Shown here: one piece after another, positions 50,941 through 59,080 of the stretch
How positions within the stretch are numbered: the stretch's first letter is position 1
Layout of the letters: every line of letters begins with the position of its first letter
Source: Saccharothrix longispora
GTDB lineage: Bacteria > Actinomycetota > Actinomycetes > Mycobacteriales > Pseudonocardiaceae
NCBI RefSeq assembly: GCF_030852425.1
Contig: NZ_NSDM01000004.1
Location: forward strand, 418,655 to 482,654
Direction of reading: 5' to 3'
DNA: 64,000 nucleotides
Translations under genes and position numbers: made by a program
The notes under the pieces: model-generated
Databases searched by the model: none
What the model saw: the letters and a program-made list of their open reading frames with translations, nothing else
What the model was told of the DNA's origin: nothing

Positions 50941-52418
50941 CAGTCGAGCACCAGCGTGGAGTCGTGCAGGGTCAGCGTCCCCGCGGTGGACCTGATCCGC
51001 GTCGTGCGCCCCTCGGCGGGCGCGACGGTGACCGTCAGCCCGCGCACGGGATCGGTCGCCGACCCGGGGCCGTCGGCGCCGTCGCGCTGCGCCATGGCCA
51101 GGGTGAGCAGCTCGCACAGCACGCCCAGCGCCTCGCCGGACAGCGTGGTCGTCGCGAGGCGCGGCGCGGCGGCGGACAGCTCGGCCACGGACGCGGCGCG
51201 CCGCTCGTCGGCCTCCCGCGCCTCCGCCAGCAGCGACTGCTCGGTCATCGGGTCGTCCAGGATCCTCGACGCCCGTCCGCGCGCGGCCCGGTCGCCGCGG
51301 CTGCGCACGCTCACCGGCACGTCCACCACGGGGCCGTCGCGCCACGGCGTCCGCTCGTCGTCCCGGTCGTGCTCGGGCGCGGGCGACACGTGCCGCGCCG
51401 AGTGCAGCCCGAACGCCGCCGCGTACAGCCGATGGCCGCGCGACCGCGAGCCCGTGTCGAACCACAGGGCGAGCTTGAGCAGCTCGGCGCGCCTGCCCGG
51501 CAGCAGCCCGCCGCCGGACGTGGCGCGCTTCACGCTCGCCAGCAGCGACCCGATCGCCCGGGCGGTGGCCTCGCGCAGCGCCGTCACCTGGCTCGGCCGG
51601 CCGGGCCGGTCGACGAACCAGTCGGTCAGCTCCTGCCAGTCCTCGGCGGACCGGCCGCGCGCCCGTTCGACGCGTTCGCCCAGGTCGGCGCGGCCCAGCA
51701 GGCCCAGCAGCCCGTCCCGCGCGGCGCCGAGGCGGTGCAGGGCGTCGGCGATGGCGGGGGTGTGCCGCAGCACGTCCTCCACGACCATCTGGATGTACTC
51801 GACGAGCAGGTCGCGGAACCCGGAGATCTCCTCGGGCGCGAGGTGGTGCCGCGTCACGACCTGCCCCAGGTAGGCGTAGAAGTCGCGCACGGTGGCGGCC
51901 AGCTCGGCGTGCTGGAGGAACAGCGTGGTCACCTGCTCGGCGAGCACCTCGCGCGGCCGGCGGCCCTCGCTCGCCAGCGCCTCCGCCAGGGTCTGCCCGA
52001 GCTGCCGGAGGCCGCGCTCGACGGCGGGCAGCAGCTCCCGCGACACCTCGCGGGCGCCCTCCGGCACGCGCAGCAGCTCGTCGGCGTCGCGCTGCACGCG
52101 CACGGCGAGCTTGCCCACCTGGTAGCGGACGCTGCCGTGCTGGAACTCGGCGATGCTGGTGGCCACCACCTCGCGGCGGCCCTGCACCAGGTTGCCCCAC
52201 TCGACGAGCTGCTTGAGGCGGCTGATGACGTTCTCGATGCGCGACTCGCCCGGCTCGACCCGGCCCTCCCGCTCCGCGCCGGCCAGCGCCCCGGCGACCT
52301 CGCCCGCGGACAGGTCGGCGAGCAGCGTGGACGTGAACAGCCGCATGATGGCCAGGTACGTGCGCTGGTGTTCGCGCGCGTCCAGGTACGCGTAGAGCTT
52401 CAGGCGGGCTGCTTCCAC
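50940..52418 (-). CDS. jetA: Wadjet type II JetA-like kleisin (DUF2397/TIGR02677)
   Basis: This 492-residue protein starts KLYAYLDAREHQRTYLAIMRLFTSTLLADLSAGEV, with a helical core and a C-terminal winged-helix-like part ending in TLTLHDSTLVLD, as in TIGR02677. It is expected to be the kleisin/MukF-like subunit bridging the two JetC heads. GTG 52418 is chosen; TTG 52427 is in frame. It is the first gene of the jetABC operon and is divergent from cobD, 84 bases away. Family assignment rests on sequence pattern and on the strict jetA-jetB-jetC order. Confidence 0.83.
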   Translation of the reverse strand: MEAARLKLYAYLDAREHQRTYLAIMRLFTSTLLADLSAGEVAGALAGAEREGRVEPGESRIENVISRLKQLVEWGNLVQGRREVVATSIAEFQHGSVRYQVGKLAVRVQRDADELLRVPEGAREVSRELLPAVERGLRQLGQTLAEALASEGRRPREVLAEQVTTLFLQHAELAATVRDFYAYLGQVVTRHHLAPEEISGFRDLLVEYIQMVVEDVLRHTPAIADALHRLGAARDGLLGLLGRADLGERVERARGRSAEDWQELTDWFVDRPGRPSQVTALREATARAIGSLLASVKRATSGGGLLPGRRAELLKLALWFDTGSRSRGHRLYAAAFGLHSARHVSPAPEHDRDDERTPWRDGPVVDVPVSVRSRGDRAARGRASRILDDPMTEQSLLAEAREADERRAASVAELSAAAPRLATTTLSGEALGVLCELLTLAMAQRDGADGPGSATDPVRGLTVTVAPAEGRTTRIRSTAGTLTLHDSTLVLD

Positions 52419-52502
52419 GGTGCGCAACCCTAATGCGGGGGTCCGACGGCGAGTCGGCACCTGGCGGCTCGGCGCGGACGCGCGCGGGCTACCGTGCCCC
52501 CT

Positions 52503-53471
52503 GTGAGTCTGGGGCGCGCGGTGGGGTTGTTGCTGGGTGTGGCCGCTGACGCGGTCCTCGGCGATCCCGAGGGGTACCACCCGGTGGCGGGGTTCGGGCG
52601 GGCGGCGAAGGCGCTGGAGCGGGCGCTGTACCGGGACGCCCGGGCGGCGGGCGCCGCGCACACCGCCGCGCTGGTCGGCGGCACGGTCCTCGCCGGGGTC
52701 GCGGTCGAGCGGCTCGCCGGGCGCAACGAGGTCGTGCGGGCGCTGACCACGGCCGTCGCCACGTGGGCGGTGCTGGGCGGGTCGTCGCTGGCCGACGAGG
52801 GCACCGCGATGGGCCGCGAGCTGGACGGCGGCGACCTGGAGGCGGCCCGCCGCCGGCTGCCCAACCTGTGCGGGCGCGAACCGCACCGGCTCGACACGTT
52901 CGGCCTGGCCAAGGCGACCGTGGAGTCCGTGGCGGAGAACACGTCGGACGCGGTCGTGGCGCCCCTGTTCTGGGGCGCGGTCGCGGGCGTGCCCGGTCTG
53001 ATCGGCTACCGGGCGGTGAACACCCTCGACGCGATGGTGGGCCACCGCGACGAGCGCTACCGCCGGTTCGGCTGGGCCGCGGCCCGACTGGACGACGTGG
53101 CGAACCTGCTGCCGTCGCGGCTGGCGGCGCTGCTCACGGCGGCGGGCGCGCCGGTCGTCGGCGGTTCGGCGGGCGAGGCGTGGCGGACGTGGCGGCGGGA
53201 CGCCTCGGCGCACCCGAGCCCCAACGCGGGCCAGGTGGAGGCGGCGTTCGCGGGCGCCCTGGAGATCCGGCTCGGCGGTCGCACGGTGTACGCGCACGGC
53301 GCGGAGGACCGCCCCGTGCTGGGGCACGGCCGCAGCCCGGACGCGGGTCACGTGACGCGGGCGGTGGAGCTGTCGCGGGTGGTCGGCGCGGCGGCGGCCG
53401 GGGTGACCGCGGTCATCGCGCTGGTGCGGCCTCGTCCTCGGCGAGCATCTCGGCGACGGACTTCCGCCTAG
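52503..53471 (+). CDS. cobD: adenosylcobinamide-phosphate synthase CobD/CbiB
   Basis: This 322-residue membrane protein attaches aminopropanol (phosphate) to adenosylcobyric acid in B12 synthesis. Family motifs: ADAVLGDPEGYHPVAGFGRAAKALERALY at the N-terminus, GREPHRLDTFGLAKATVESVAENTSDAVVAPLFWGAVAGVPGLIGYRAVNTLDAMVGH (about residues 122-180) and AHPSPNAGQVEAAFAGAL. GTG 52503 is used; GTG 52494 is an alternative. It corresponds to Rv2236c. The 3' end overlaps the convergent SURF1 gene by 59 bases. No cobalamin riboswitch is visible upstream. Confidence 0.92.
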   Translation: MSLGRAVGLLLGVAADAVLGDPEGYHPVAGFGRAAKALERALYRDARAAGAAHTAALVGGTVLAGVAVERLAGRNEVVRALTTAVATWAVLGGSSLADEGTAMGRELDGGDLEAARRRLPNLCGREPHRLDTFGLAKATVESVAENTSDAVVAPLFWGAVAGVPGLIGYRAVNTLDAMVGHRDERYRRFGWAAARLDDVANLLPSRLAALLTAAGAPVVGGSAGEAWRTWRRDASAHPSPNAGQVEAAFAGALEIRLGGRTVYAHGAEDRPVLGHGRSPDAGHVTRAVELSRVVGAAAAGVTAVIALVRPRPRRASRRRTSA

Positions 53472-54228
53472 CGCGCGGCCGGTCCGCGGAGCCGGCGCCC
53501 CCGCCGGCGAGCGCGCCGCCGGGGCGGACCTCGCGGACGGTGAAGTACAGCCAGCCGCCGAGGGCCATCACGCCGAACGCGATCCACTGGAGCGCGTAGG
53601 AGAAGTACGGTCCCGCGTCGAGCTTGGGCAGCGGCAGCGCCTCCTCCACGCCCGGCTGGCCCTCGGTGAGCTGGAAGTACCCGGGCCGGATGGTCAGGCC
53701 CGCCGCGCGGCCCACCACGTCCGGGTTGATCGCGTACACCTGCCGGTGGCCGTCCTGGTCGAACGCGTCGCGGTCGTCCGACTCGCCCACCCGGGTCCAC
53801 GCGGTCACCGTCACCACGCCGTCGGGCACGGGCTTCAGGTCGGGCACCCGGACGCCGCTCACCGGCCGCACGTACCCGCGGTCGACCAGCACGACCACGC
53901 CGCCGTCCAGCTCGAACGGCGTCAACACCTCGAACGCCGCCTCGCCCTGCACGGTCCGCAGCCGCGCCACCGCCTGCCCCTCGGGCAGGTAGCGGCCGGT
54001 GAGCGTGACGCGCCGCCACTCCAGTTCGGCGTTGGACCTGTCGAGCAGGCCCGCGAGCGGCACCGGGTCCGTGCGCACGGAGGACGTGACCGCGTCGTTC
54101 TGCGCCCGGCGCTCGTCGTCGCGGCCGAACTGCCAGGGGGCGAGCAGCGTGAAGCACGCGCCCGCGAACACCCAGACGGCCAGCGTCAACGCCAGCCAGC
54201 CGGGCCGCAACAAGAAGCTGAACCGCAC
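53413..54228 (-). CDS. SURF1-family cytochrome oxidase biogenesis protein
   Basis: This 271-residue protein has two transmembrane helices at the ends: WLALTLAVWVFAGACFTLLAPWQFGR (about residues 10-35), with the SURF1 motif WQFGRDDERRAQND, and a C-terminal YFSYALQWIAFGVMALGGWLYFTVRE. The central extracytoplasmic domain has RRVTLTGRYLPEGQ and VLVDRGYVRP. SURF1 proteins help haem a insertion into cytochrome aa3. It is the Rv2235-like gene between cobD and the LMW phosphatase. The GTG start is at 54228. Confidence 0.9.
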   Translation of the reverse strand: MRFSFLLRPGWLALTLAVWVFAGACFTLLAPWQFGRDDERRAQNDAVTSSVRTDPVPLAGLLDRSNAELEWRRVTLTGRYLPEGQAVARLRTVQGEAAFEVLTPFELDGGVVVLVDRGYVRPVSGVRVPDLKPVPDGVVTVTAWTRVGESDDRDAFDQDGHRQVYAINPDVVGRAAGLTIRPGYFQLTEGQPGVEEALPLPKLDAGPYFSYALQWIAFGVMALGGWLYFTVREVRPGGALAGGGAGSADRPRARRKSVAEMLAEDEAAPAR

Positions 54229-54244
54229 GTCACCACGGTAATCC

Positions 54245-54808
54245 CTACGCCGGTGTGACCCGCACCCGGTCGAAGCGGGCGGTGAACCCGGGCCCGTCCG
54301 GCGCCGCCGCCATCACGCCCGCCAGGGCTTCCGCCCCGGGTGGGAAGTACGCGAGGCGCAGCAGCGAGGTCGGTTCGTCGTCGCCCACGCCGTAGCGGAG
54401 GGTCACCGCGTCGCCCTCGCGGACGGCGGTGATCACGACCCGCTCGACCCGGCCGACGCCGACCACCGACCAGTCGGAGAAGTCCCTGGTCACGACGGTG
54501 CTGATCTGGAACTCGCCGTCGACCAGCTCCACGCCCGCCTTGATCCAGTTCCGGTCGTCGGCGTGCAGGGCGATGCCCGCCTGGTCGTACTGGGCGGCGT
54601 ACTCGCCGGTGAAGGACGCGGTGAGGGTGAGGTCGCCGGTCACCGGCACGCCGAGGACGTGCGCCGAGTCCCGGTCGTACCCGTAGTGGGTGGTGCGCCA
54701 CAGGTCCGTGCCGGGGTCGGCGGTGATGGTCAGGCCGTCCCGGTCGCTCCACGCGCGGGGCTCGTTCAGCCACCGCCAGTCGTCGCGGTCGAAGAGTGTG
54801 ATCCCCAT
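54245..54808 (-). CDS. DUF1349-family protein
   Basis: This 187-residue beta-sandwich (concanavalin-like) protein has the patterns WRWLNEPRAWSDRDGLTITADPGTDLWRTTHYGY, FTGEYAAQYDQAGIALHADDRNWIKAGVELVDGEFQISTVVTRDFSDWSV and AYFPPGAEALAGVMAAAPDG, the standard DUF1349 signature. It is cytosolic, with no signal. Carbohydrate binding is suggested by the fold, but the function is unknown. ATG 54808 is used; GTG 54829 is possible and would overlap the kinase gene by 14 bases. Its position after a fructosamine-kinase gene is suggestive of sugar or glycation chemistry. Confidence 0.8.
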   Translation of the reverse strand: MGITLFDRDDWRWLNEPRAWSDRDGLTITADPGTDLWRTTHYGYDRDSAHVLGVPVTGDLTLTASFTGEYAAQYDQAGIALHADDRNWIKAGVELVDGEFQISTVVTRDFSDWSVVGVGRVERVVITAVREGDAVTLRYGVGDDEPTSLLRLAYFPPGAEALAGVMAAAPDGPGFTARFDRVRVTPA

Positions 54809-54815
54809 CTCGGCA

Positions 54816-55646
54816 TCATGCCGGCGCACGGGCCGCGGCCAAGGCCCGCAAGGCGTAACCGCGGCCGAACAGGACGGCGTGGACGAGCAGCGGGAACAGC
54901 TGGTGCAACGGCACGCGCTCGCGCCGACCGGGGGCCAACGGGCTCACCTCGTGGTAGGCGGCGAGCACCCGGTCGAGGTGGGGGCAGCCGAACAGGTCGA
55001 GCATCGCGAGGTCGGTCTCCCGGTGGCCGCCGTGCGCGGCCGGGTCGATCAGCCACGCCCGCCCGTCGGCCGCCCAGTGCACGTTGCCGCTCCACAGGTC
55101 GCCGTGCAGCCGGGCGGGCGGTTCCCCGGGCGCCTCGACCCGCACCCGGTCGAACACCGCCGCCTCGTCGGCGGTCAGCGCGCCCGCGTCCGCGGCGAGG
55201 CGGGCGTAGCGGGTGACGCGGTGCTCGTGGAACCAGTCGGGCCAGGTCGGCGACGGGGTGTTGCGCATCGGGGCGAGGCCGATCGAGGCGTCGGCCGGTC
55301 CGCCGGGCGGGGGAGCGCCGAACGCGGGCGCGCCGGTGGCGTGCAGGCGGGCCAGGGCCCGCCCGAACTCCTCGGCCGCCCCCGGTGACGGCCGGCCGGG
55401 TTCGACGTGGTCCACGCACAGCCAGTGGCCGTCGTGTCCGCGCACCCGCGGCACGGGCGGCCCGCCGGGTTCGGCGAGCCACTCCAGCGAGGCGACCTCG
55501 GCGAGCGCCGCGGCCGGGTCGTCGTGGCGCTTGACGACCACCCGGCCGCCGTCGGCGAGGTCCGCCTCCCACACCGCGCCCGCGAGCCGGCGCACCCCGG
55601 AGGCGGGCGTGCCGGTGAGCCGGGCGGCGGCGTCGGCGGGGGTCAC
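54816..55646 (-). CDS. fructosamine/ribulosamine 3-kinase family protein
   Basis: This 276-residue kinase-fold protein has Lys in VVVKRHDDP, a catalytic loop LHGDLWSGNVHWAADGRAWLIDPAAHGGHRETDLAMLDLFG (HGDLWxGN ... DP, about residues 191-232), and GAPAFGAPPP, IGLAPMRNTPSPTWPDWFHEHR of the FN3K family. Family members phosphorylate sugar adducts on protein amines, which then fall off (deglycation); bacterial enzymes usually prefer ribulosamines and erythrulosamines. GTG 55646 overlaps the stop of the LMW phosphatase gene, so the pair is coupled. Confidence 0.88.
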   Translation of the reverse strand: MTPADAAARLTGTPASGVRRLAGAVWEADLADGGRVVVKRHDDPAAALAEVASLEWLAEPGGPPVPRVRGHDGHWLCVDHVEPGRPSPGAAEEFGRALARLHATGAPAFGAPPPGGPADASIGLAPMRNTPSPTWPDWFHEHRVTRYARLAADAGALTADEAAVFDRVRVEAPGEPPARLHGDLWSGNVHWAADGRAWLIDPAAHGGHRETDLAMLDLFGCPHLDRVLAAYHEVSPLAPGRRERVPLHQLFPLLVHAVLFGRGYALRALAAARAPA

Positions 55647-56104
55647 AGGTGCTCGCGGGTCCAGGCCAGCAGGCCGGGCACGGCGGCCTCCACCATCCGG
55701 ATCACCAGGTCGAAGCCCTCCTCGTCCCCGTAGTACGGGTCGGGCACGTCCACGCCGTCGGCGTCCGGGTCGAACGAGCGCAGCAGGCGCACCCGGTCCG
55801 GGCCGTCCACCAGGCGGCGCAGCGCGCGGGCGTGCCCGGAGTCCAGGGCGACCAGCAGGTCGGCGCCCAGGTGGTCCTCGTCGACCTGCGCGGCGCTGTG
55901 CTCCACGGGGTAGCCGTTGTCGGCCAGCGACCTGGCCGCGCGCGGGTCGGCCGGGTCGCCCACGTGCCAGCCGCCGGTGCCCGCGCTGGTCACCTCCACG
56001 AGGTCACCCAGGCCGGCCCGGCGCAGGTGCTCGCGGAATATGATCGCGGCCACGGGGGAGCGGCAGATGTTGCCGGTGCAGATGAAGGCGATCGTCAAGG
56101 GCAC
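55643..56104 (-). CDS. low-molecular-weight protein tyrosine phosphatase
   Basis: This 153-residue LMW phosphatase has P-loop FICTGNICRSPVA (C-x5-R-S, Cys about residue 9), general acid in DVPDPYYGDEEGF and AGTGGWHVGDPADPRA. It is the PtpA/Rv2234-like gene in this syntenic block. In mycobacteria PtpA is secreted during infection, but that is not implied here. Its coupling to a ribulosamine-kinase-like gene raises the alternative that it dephosphorylates ribulosamine 5-phosphates. ATG 56104 is the first gene of a four-gene minus-strand run ending with SURF1. Confidence 0.92.
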   Translation of the reverse strand: MPLTIAFICTGNICRSPVAAIIFREHLRRAGLGDLVEVTSAGTGGWHVGDPADPRAARSLADNGYPVEHSAAQVDEDHLGADLLVALDSGHARALRRLVDGPDRVRLLRSFDPDADGVDVPDPYYGDEEGFDLVIRMVEAAVPGLLAWTREHL

Positions 56105-56204
56105 GGCAGGTCAGTCTGCCAGTTGGGCGCTCCGGGTGAGGGCGCTGGACGCGGTGCCCGGCACGCACGACCATCGAACGTGACCGGCTCTCGTTGGGGG
56201 TCCG

Positions 56205-56678
56205 ATGTCAGGGGTCGTGGTCGGTGTCGTCGTGCTGCTCGTCGCCGTGCTGGCGGCAGGGGGTGTCGTCGTGCTCCGGCGGCGGTCGTGGCCCGAGACG
56301 CCCGCGTTCGCCCGTCCCCGGCCGGCCCACTGGCCCGGCGGGCTGACCGCCGACCCCAACGCGGGATTCTTCACCGACCGCGGTTCCCTGTTCCGGAAAA
56401 GATATTTCTTCGTGGGCACGGGGTGCCCGCCGACCCTGGTGGTCGATTTTCCGTCACTCGACGTGTCGCAGCGGGAACAGCCCGTGCGCATTGCCCGTCA
56501 GGGCATTCGGGTGTGGTGGTGGTTCGACGGCGAGTTCTACCGCGAGGCGGCCGGTCTGGGCACGGACGACGTGGTGGCGTGGGTGCGCGAGCGGGACCGG
56601 CGGCAGCGGGCGAGGCAGGAGCGGGCCCGGTTGCTGTCCGCCGCCGAGGAGAGCCTGCGAAAGCGCGACAACGGGTAA
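56205..56678 (+). CDS. single-pass membrane protein of unknown function
   Basis: This 157-residue protein has an N-terminal helix VVVGVVVLLVAVLAAGGVVVL (about residues 4-24), then a cytosolic part with WPGGLTADPNAGFFTDRGSLF, VVDFPSLDVSQREQPVRIARQGIRVWWWFDGEFYREA and a charged helical tail (WVRERDRRQRARQERARLL). I do not recognise the family. Codons such as AAA AGA TAT around 56398-56406, and AT-rich stretches, set it apart from neighbours. It occupies the place where mycobacteria carry ptkA, but there is no HAD motif. Confidence 0.65.
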   Translation: MSGVVVGVVVLLVAVLAAGGVVVLRRRSWPETPAFARPRPAHWPGGLTADPNAGFFTDRGSLFRKRYFFVGTGCPPTLVVDFPSLDVSQREQPVRIARQGIRVWWWFDGEFYREAAGLGTDDVVAWVRERDRRQRARQERARLLSAAEESLRKRDNG

Positions 56679-57033
56679 CGAACGGGCGGGGAATTCCGAC
56701 GCCAATCCCGTGGGGAATCTTCGGGGGAAGGAACGCGAATGACTCGAACATGCGTGGTGCGCCGGGTGCGGCAGACCTATTCCCAGCGGTCGGCGCCGAG
56801 GCGCGACGGCGCGTCCGGGCGACCGGGGAAGGCCGGGGACCGGTGAACGAGCCGTCGCTGTGCCGGCTGTCCGCCTGCGAGGCGCCCTCGCTCGGGCACC
56901 TGCTGCTCAGCATCGTCGTCGTGTTCGTCGCCGTGGCCGCCTCCTTCGTGTAGGCCGCCTCCCGGTCCCGGTGCCCCGGTCCCGGTGCCCCGGTCTCAGC
57001 GGCCTCTCAGCCGCGCCGCGCGACGATCACCCC
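56679..57033 (+). other. gap with possible 36-codon membrane peptide
   Basis: This 355-base interval between two plus-strand genes has lower GC in its first 100 bases. The only coding suggestion is a GTG at 56843 opening 36 codons (to 56953). It ends in a hydrophobic run, HLLLSIVVVFVAVAASFV, which could be a single transmembrane helix. The ribosome site (ggccggggaccg) is weak, and I would not call it a gene without expression data. The rest may hold the promoter of the polyprenyl synthase gene. Confidence 0.3.
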
Positions 57034-58026
57034 GTGTCCACCGTGAAACCGCCGTCCACGCCGACCATGCCGGCGCTGGCCGCGGCGCTGCCGAGGGTCG
57101 AGGACGAGATCAGGGCGCTGGCGACGTCGTCGTCGCTGCCCGTCGTGAACACCTTCACCGGCCGGATCACCGCCGCGGGCGGCAAGCGGCTGCGCTCCGT
57201 GCTGGTGCTGGCCGGGTCGCTGGCCGTGTCGGGCGCCGTCCCGGACAAGGCCGTCACGGCCGCCGCGTGCGTCGAGCTGCTGCACGCCGGGTCCCTGGTG
57301 CACGACGACCTGATGGACGGCGCGTCGGAGCGGCGCGGCGTGCGCACGGTCAACGCCGCCTGGGGAACCGGCCCGGCGGTGCTGGTCGGCGACTTCATGC
57401 CGGCCCGCGCGAGCCGGGCCGCGCTGGAGCGGATCTCGCCGTTCGCGGCGGGCAGGCTCGCGCGGGCGGTGGCGGACCTGGTGGAGGGCCAGGTCCTGGA
57501 GGTCCTGGACCTGCACGACCCCGACCGCGACCCGGACGCCGCGCTGCGCTCGATCGCGCTGAAGACCGGCGCCCTGTTCGAGGTGGCGGGCGTGCTGGCC
57601 GCGCACTGCGCCGACGCCGACGAGGCCACCACCGCCGCGCTCGGGCGTTACGGCGCGCTGTTCGGCCTGCTGTTCCAGATCCTCGACGACCTGCTCGACC
57701 TGGCGTCGACGTCGCAGCGCCTGGGCAAGCCGGTCGGCAACGACCTGCGCCAGGGCGTCTACACGTTCCCGCTCCTGCGCGCCCTGGACGACGACCGGCG
57801 CGACCTGCTGCGCCGCCGCGGGCGCGAGCTGTCCGACGCCGAGATCACCGCCCTGCTGGCCGACCTGCGGCGCACCAGCATGGTCGCGGACACCCTGGAG
57901 CACTGCACGTCGCTGGCCGCCCGCGCCGTGCGCGAGCTGCCCGGTTCGCCGGGGTCCGAGGCGCTGGGCATCCTGCGCGAGCTGCCCGGGGCCTACCTCG
58001 ACTGGGCGGCCTCGCAGATCGCCTAG
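57034..58026 (+). CDS. trans-isoprenyl diphosphate synthase (polyprenyl synthetase)
   Basis: This 330-residue prenyltransferase has GGKRLRSVLVLAGS, first Asp-rich motif LVHDDLMDGASERRG (DDxxD, about residues 92-96) and second Asp-rich motif FQILDDLLDLA (about 214-219), with GKPVGNDLRQGVYTFPLL. It condenses isopentenyl diphosphate onto allylic diphosphates. The residues before the first motif (LLHAGSL) lack large aromatic side chains, which favours a long product, such as the menaquinone side chain, over farnesyl. That is inference. GTG 57034 is used. cobC follows 10 bases later. Confidence 0.88.
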   Translation: MSTVKPPSTPTMPALAAALPRVEDEIRALATSSSLPVVNTFTGRITAAGGKRLRSVLVLAGSLAVSGAVPDKAVTAAACVELLHAGSLVHDDLMDGASERRGVRTVNAAWGTGPAVLVGDFMPARASRAALERISPFAAGRLARAVADLVEGQVLEVLDLHDPDRDPDAALRSIALKTGALFEVAGVLAAHCADADEATTAALGRYGALFGLLFQILDDLLDLASTSQRLGKPVGNDLRQGVYTFPLLRALDDDRRDLLRRRGRELSDAEITALLADLRRTSMVADTLEHCTSLAARAVRELPGSPGSEALGILRELPGAYLDWAASQIA

Positions 58027-58036
58027 ACTCGCGGCG

Positions 58037-59080
58037 ATGACCAGCCAGGATTCCGGCCGGGCGCTGCTGCGCCACCACGGGGACGTCGACGCCGCGCCCG
58101 GGCTCGCGGACTTCGCGGTCAACGTGCGCGTGCCCCGCCCCCCGGAGTGGCTGCGCGACCGGCTGGTCGCCGCCCTCGACGACCTGGGCTCCTACCCGAG
58201 CGCCGACGCCGACCGGCGGGCCCGCGAGGCCGTCGCCGCCCGGCACGGCCGCTCGCCGGACGAGGTGCTGGTGCTCAACGGCGCCGCCGAGGGCTTCGCG
58301 CTGCTGCCGAACCTGCGCCCCGCCCTGGCGGCGGTGGTGCACCCGTCGTTCACCGAGCCCGAGGTGGTGCTGCGGGACGCGGGCGTGCCCGTGCGGCGGG
58401 TCGGGCTGTCGCCCGAGGACGGCTACCGGCTGCGGCCGGAGCTGGTGCCCGCCGAGGCCGACCTGGTGGTGCTGGGCAACCCGACGAACCCGACGTCCGT
58501 GCTGCACCCGGCGGAGGTCGTCGCGGCGCTGGCCCGGCCGGGCCGGGTGCTGGTGGTGGACGAGGCGTTCGCCGACGCGATCCCCGGCGAGCCGGAGACG
58601 CTGTCCGGTCGCGCCGACCTCGGCGGGCTGCTGGTGCTGCGCAGCCTGACCAAGACGTGGGGCCTCGCGGGACTGCGCGCGGGCTACTTCCTGGGCGCGC
58701 CGGAGCTGCTCGGGTGGCTCGCGGCGACGCGCCCGCCGTGGCCGGTGGGCAGCCTGGTGCTGGAGGCCGTCGCGGCGTGCTGCTCGCCCGAGGCGGTGGC
58801 CGAGGCCGACGCGCTGGCCTGGGAGGCGCGCGAGCACACGTCGCTGGCCGTGGCGCGGCTGGGCGACCTGGTGGTCGTGCCGCCGTCCGCGCCGTTCGTG
58901 CTGCTGCGCGTCCCCGACGGGCCGCGCGTGCGGCAGGCGTTGCGGGACAAGGGGATCGCGGTGCGGCGCGGCGACACGTTCCCGGGCCTGACGCCCGACC
59001 ACGTGCGGGTCGCGGTGCGCTCGCCCGAGGAGTTCGCGCTGCTGGTGGACGCCCTGCGAGTGGTGCTGGGGGACGTGTGA
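58037..59080 (+). CDS. cobC: PLP-dependent aminotransferase CobC/CobD-like (Rv2231c type)
   Basis: This 347-residue class I/II aminotransferase-fold enzyme is related to L-threonine-O-3-phosphate decarboxylase. It has the cofactor-binding NGAAEGFALLPNL, LGNPTNPTSVL (Asn), VVDEAFADAIPGE (Asp) and Schiff-base Lys in VLRSLTKTWGLAGLRAGY (about residue 203). It should supply aminopropanol phosphate for B12 or act in histidinol-phosphate-type transamination. Synteny with cobD and the Rv2231c block favours cobalamin. The stop overlaps the next start (GTGA). Confidence 0.88.
   Translation: MTSQDSGRALLRHHGDVDAAPGLADFAVNVRVPRPPEWLRDRLVAALDDLGSYPSADADRRAREAVAARHGRSPDEVLVLNGAAEGFALLPNLRPALAAVVHPSFTEPEVVLRDAGVPVRRVGLSPEDGYRLRPELVPAEADLVVLGNPTNPTSVLHPAEVVAALARPGRVLVVDEAFADAIPGEPETLSGRADLGGLLVLRSLTKTWGLAGLRAGYFLGAPELLGWLAATRPPWPVGSLVLEAVAACCSPEAVAEADALAWEAREHTSLAVARLGDLVVVPPSAPFVLLRVPDGPRVRQALRDKGIAVRRGDTFPGLTPDHVRVAVRSPEEFALLVDALRVVLGDV

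Noticed and set aside
52419..52502. cobalamin riboswitch before cobD
   Set aside because: The 84-base gap is too short and lacks the B12-box (GCCACTG-type) sequence.
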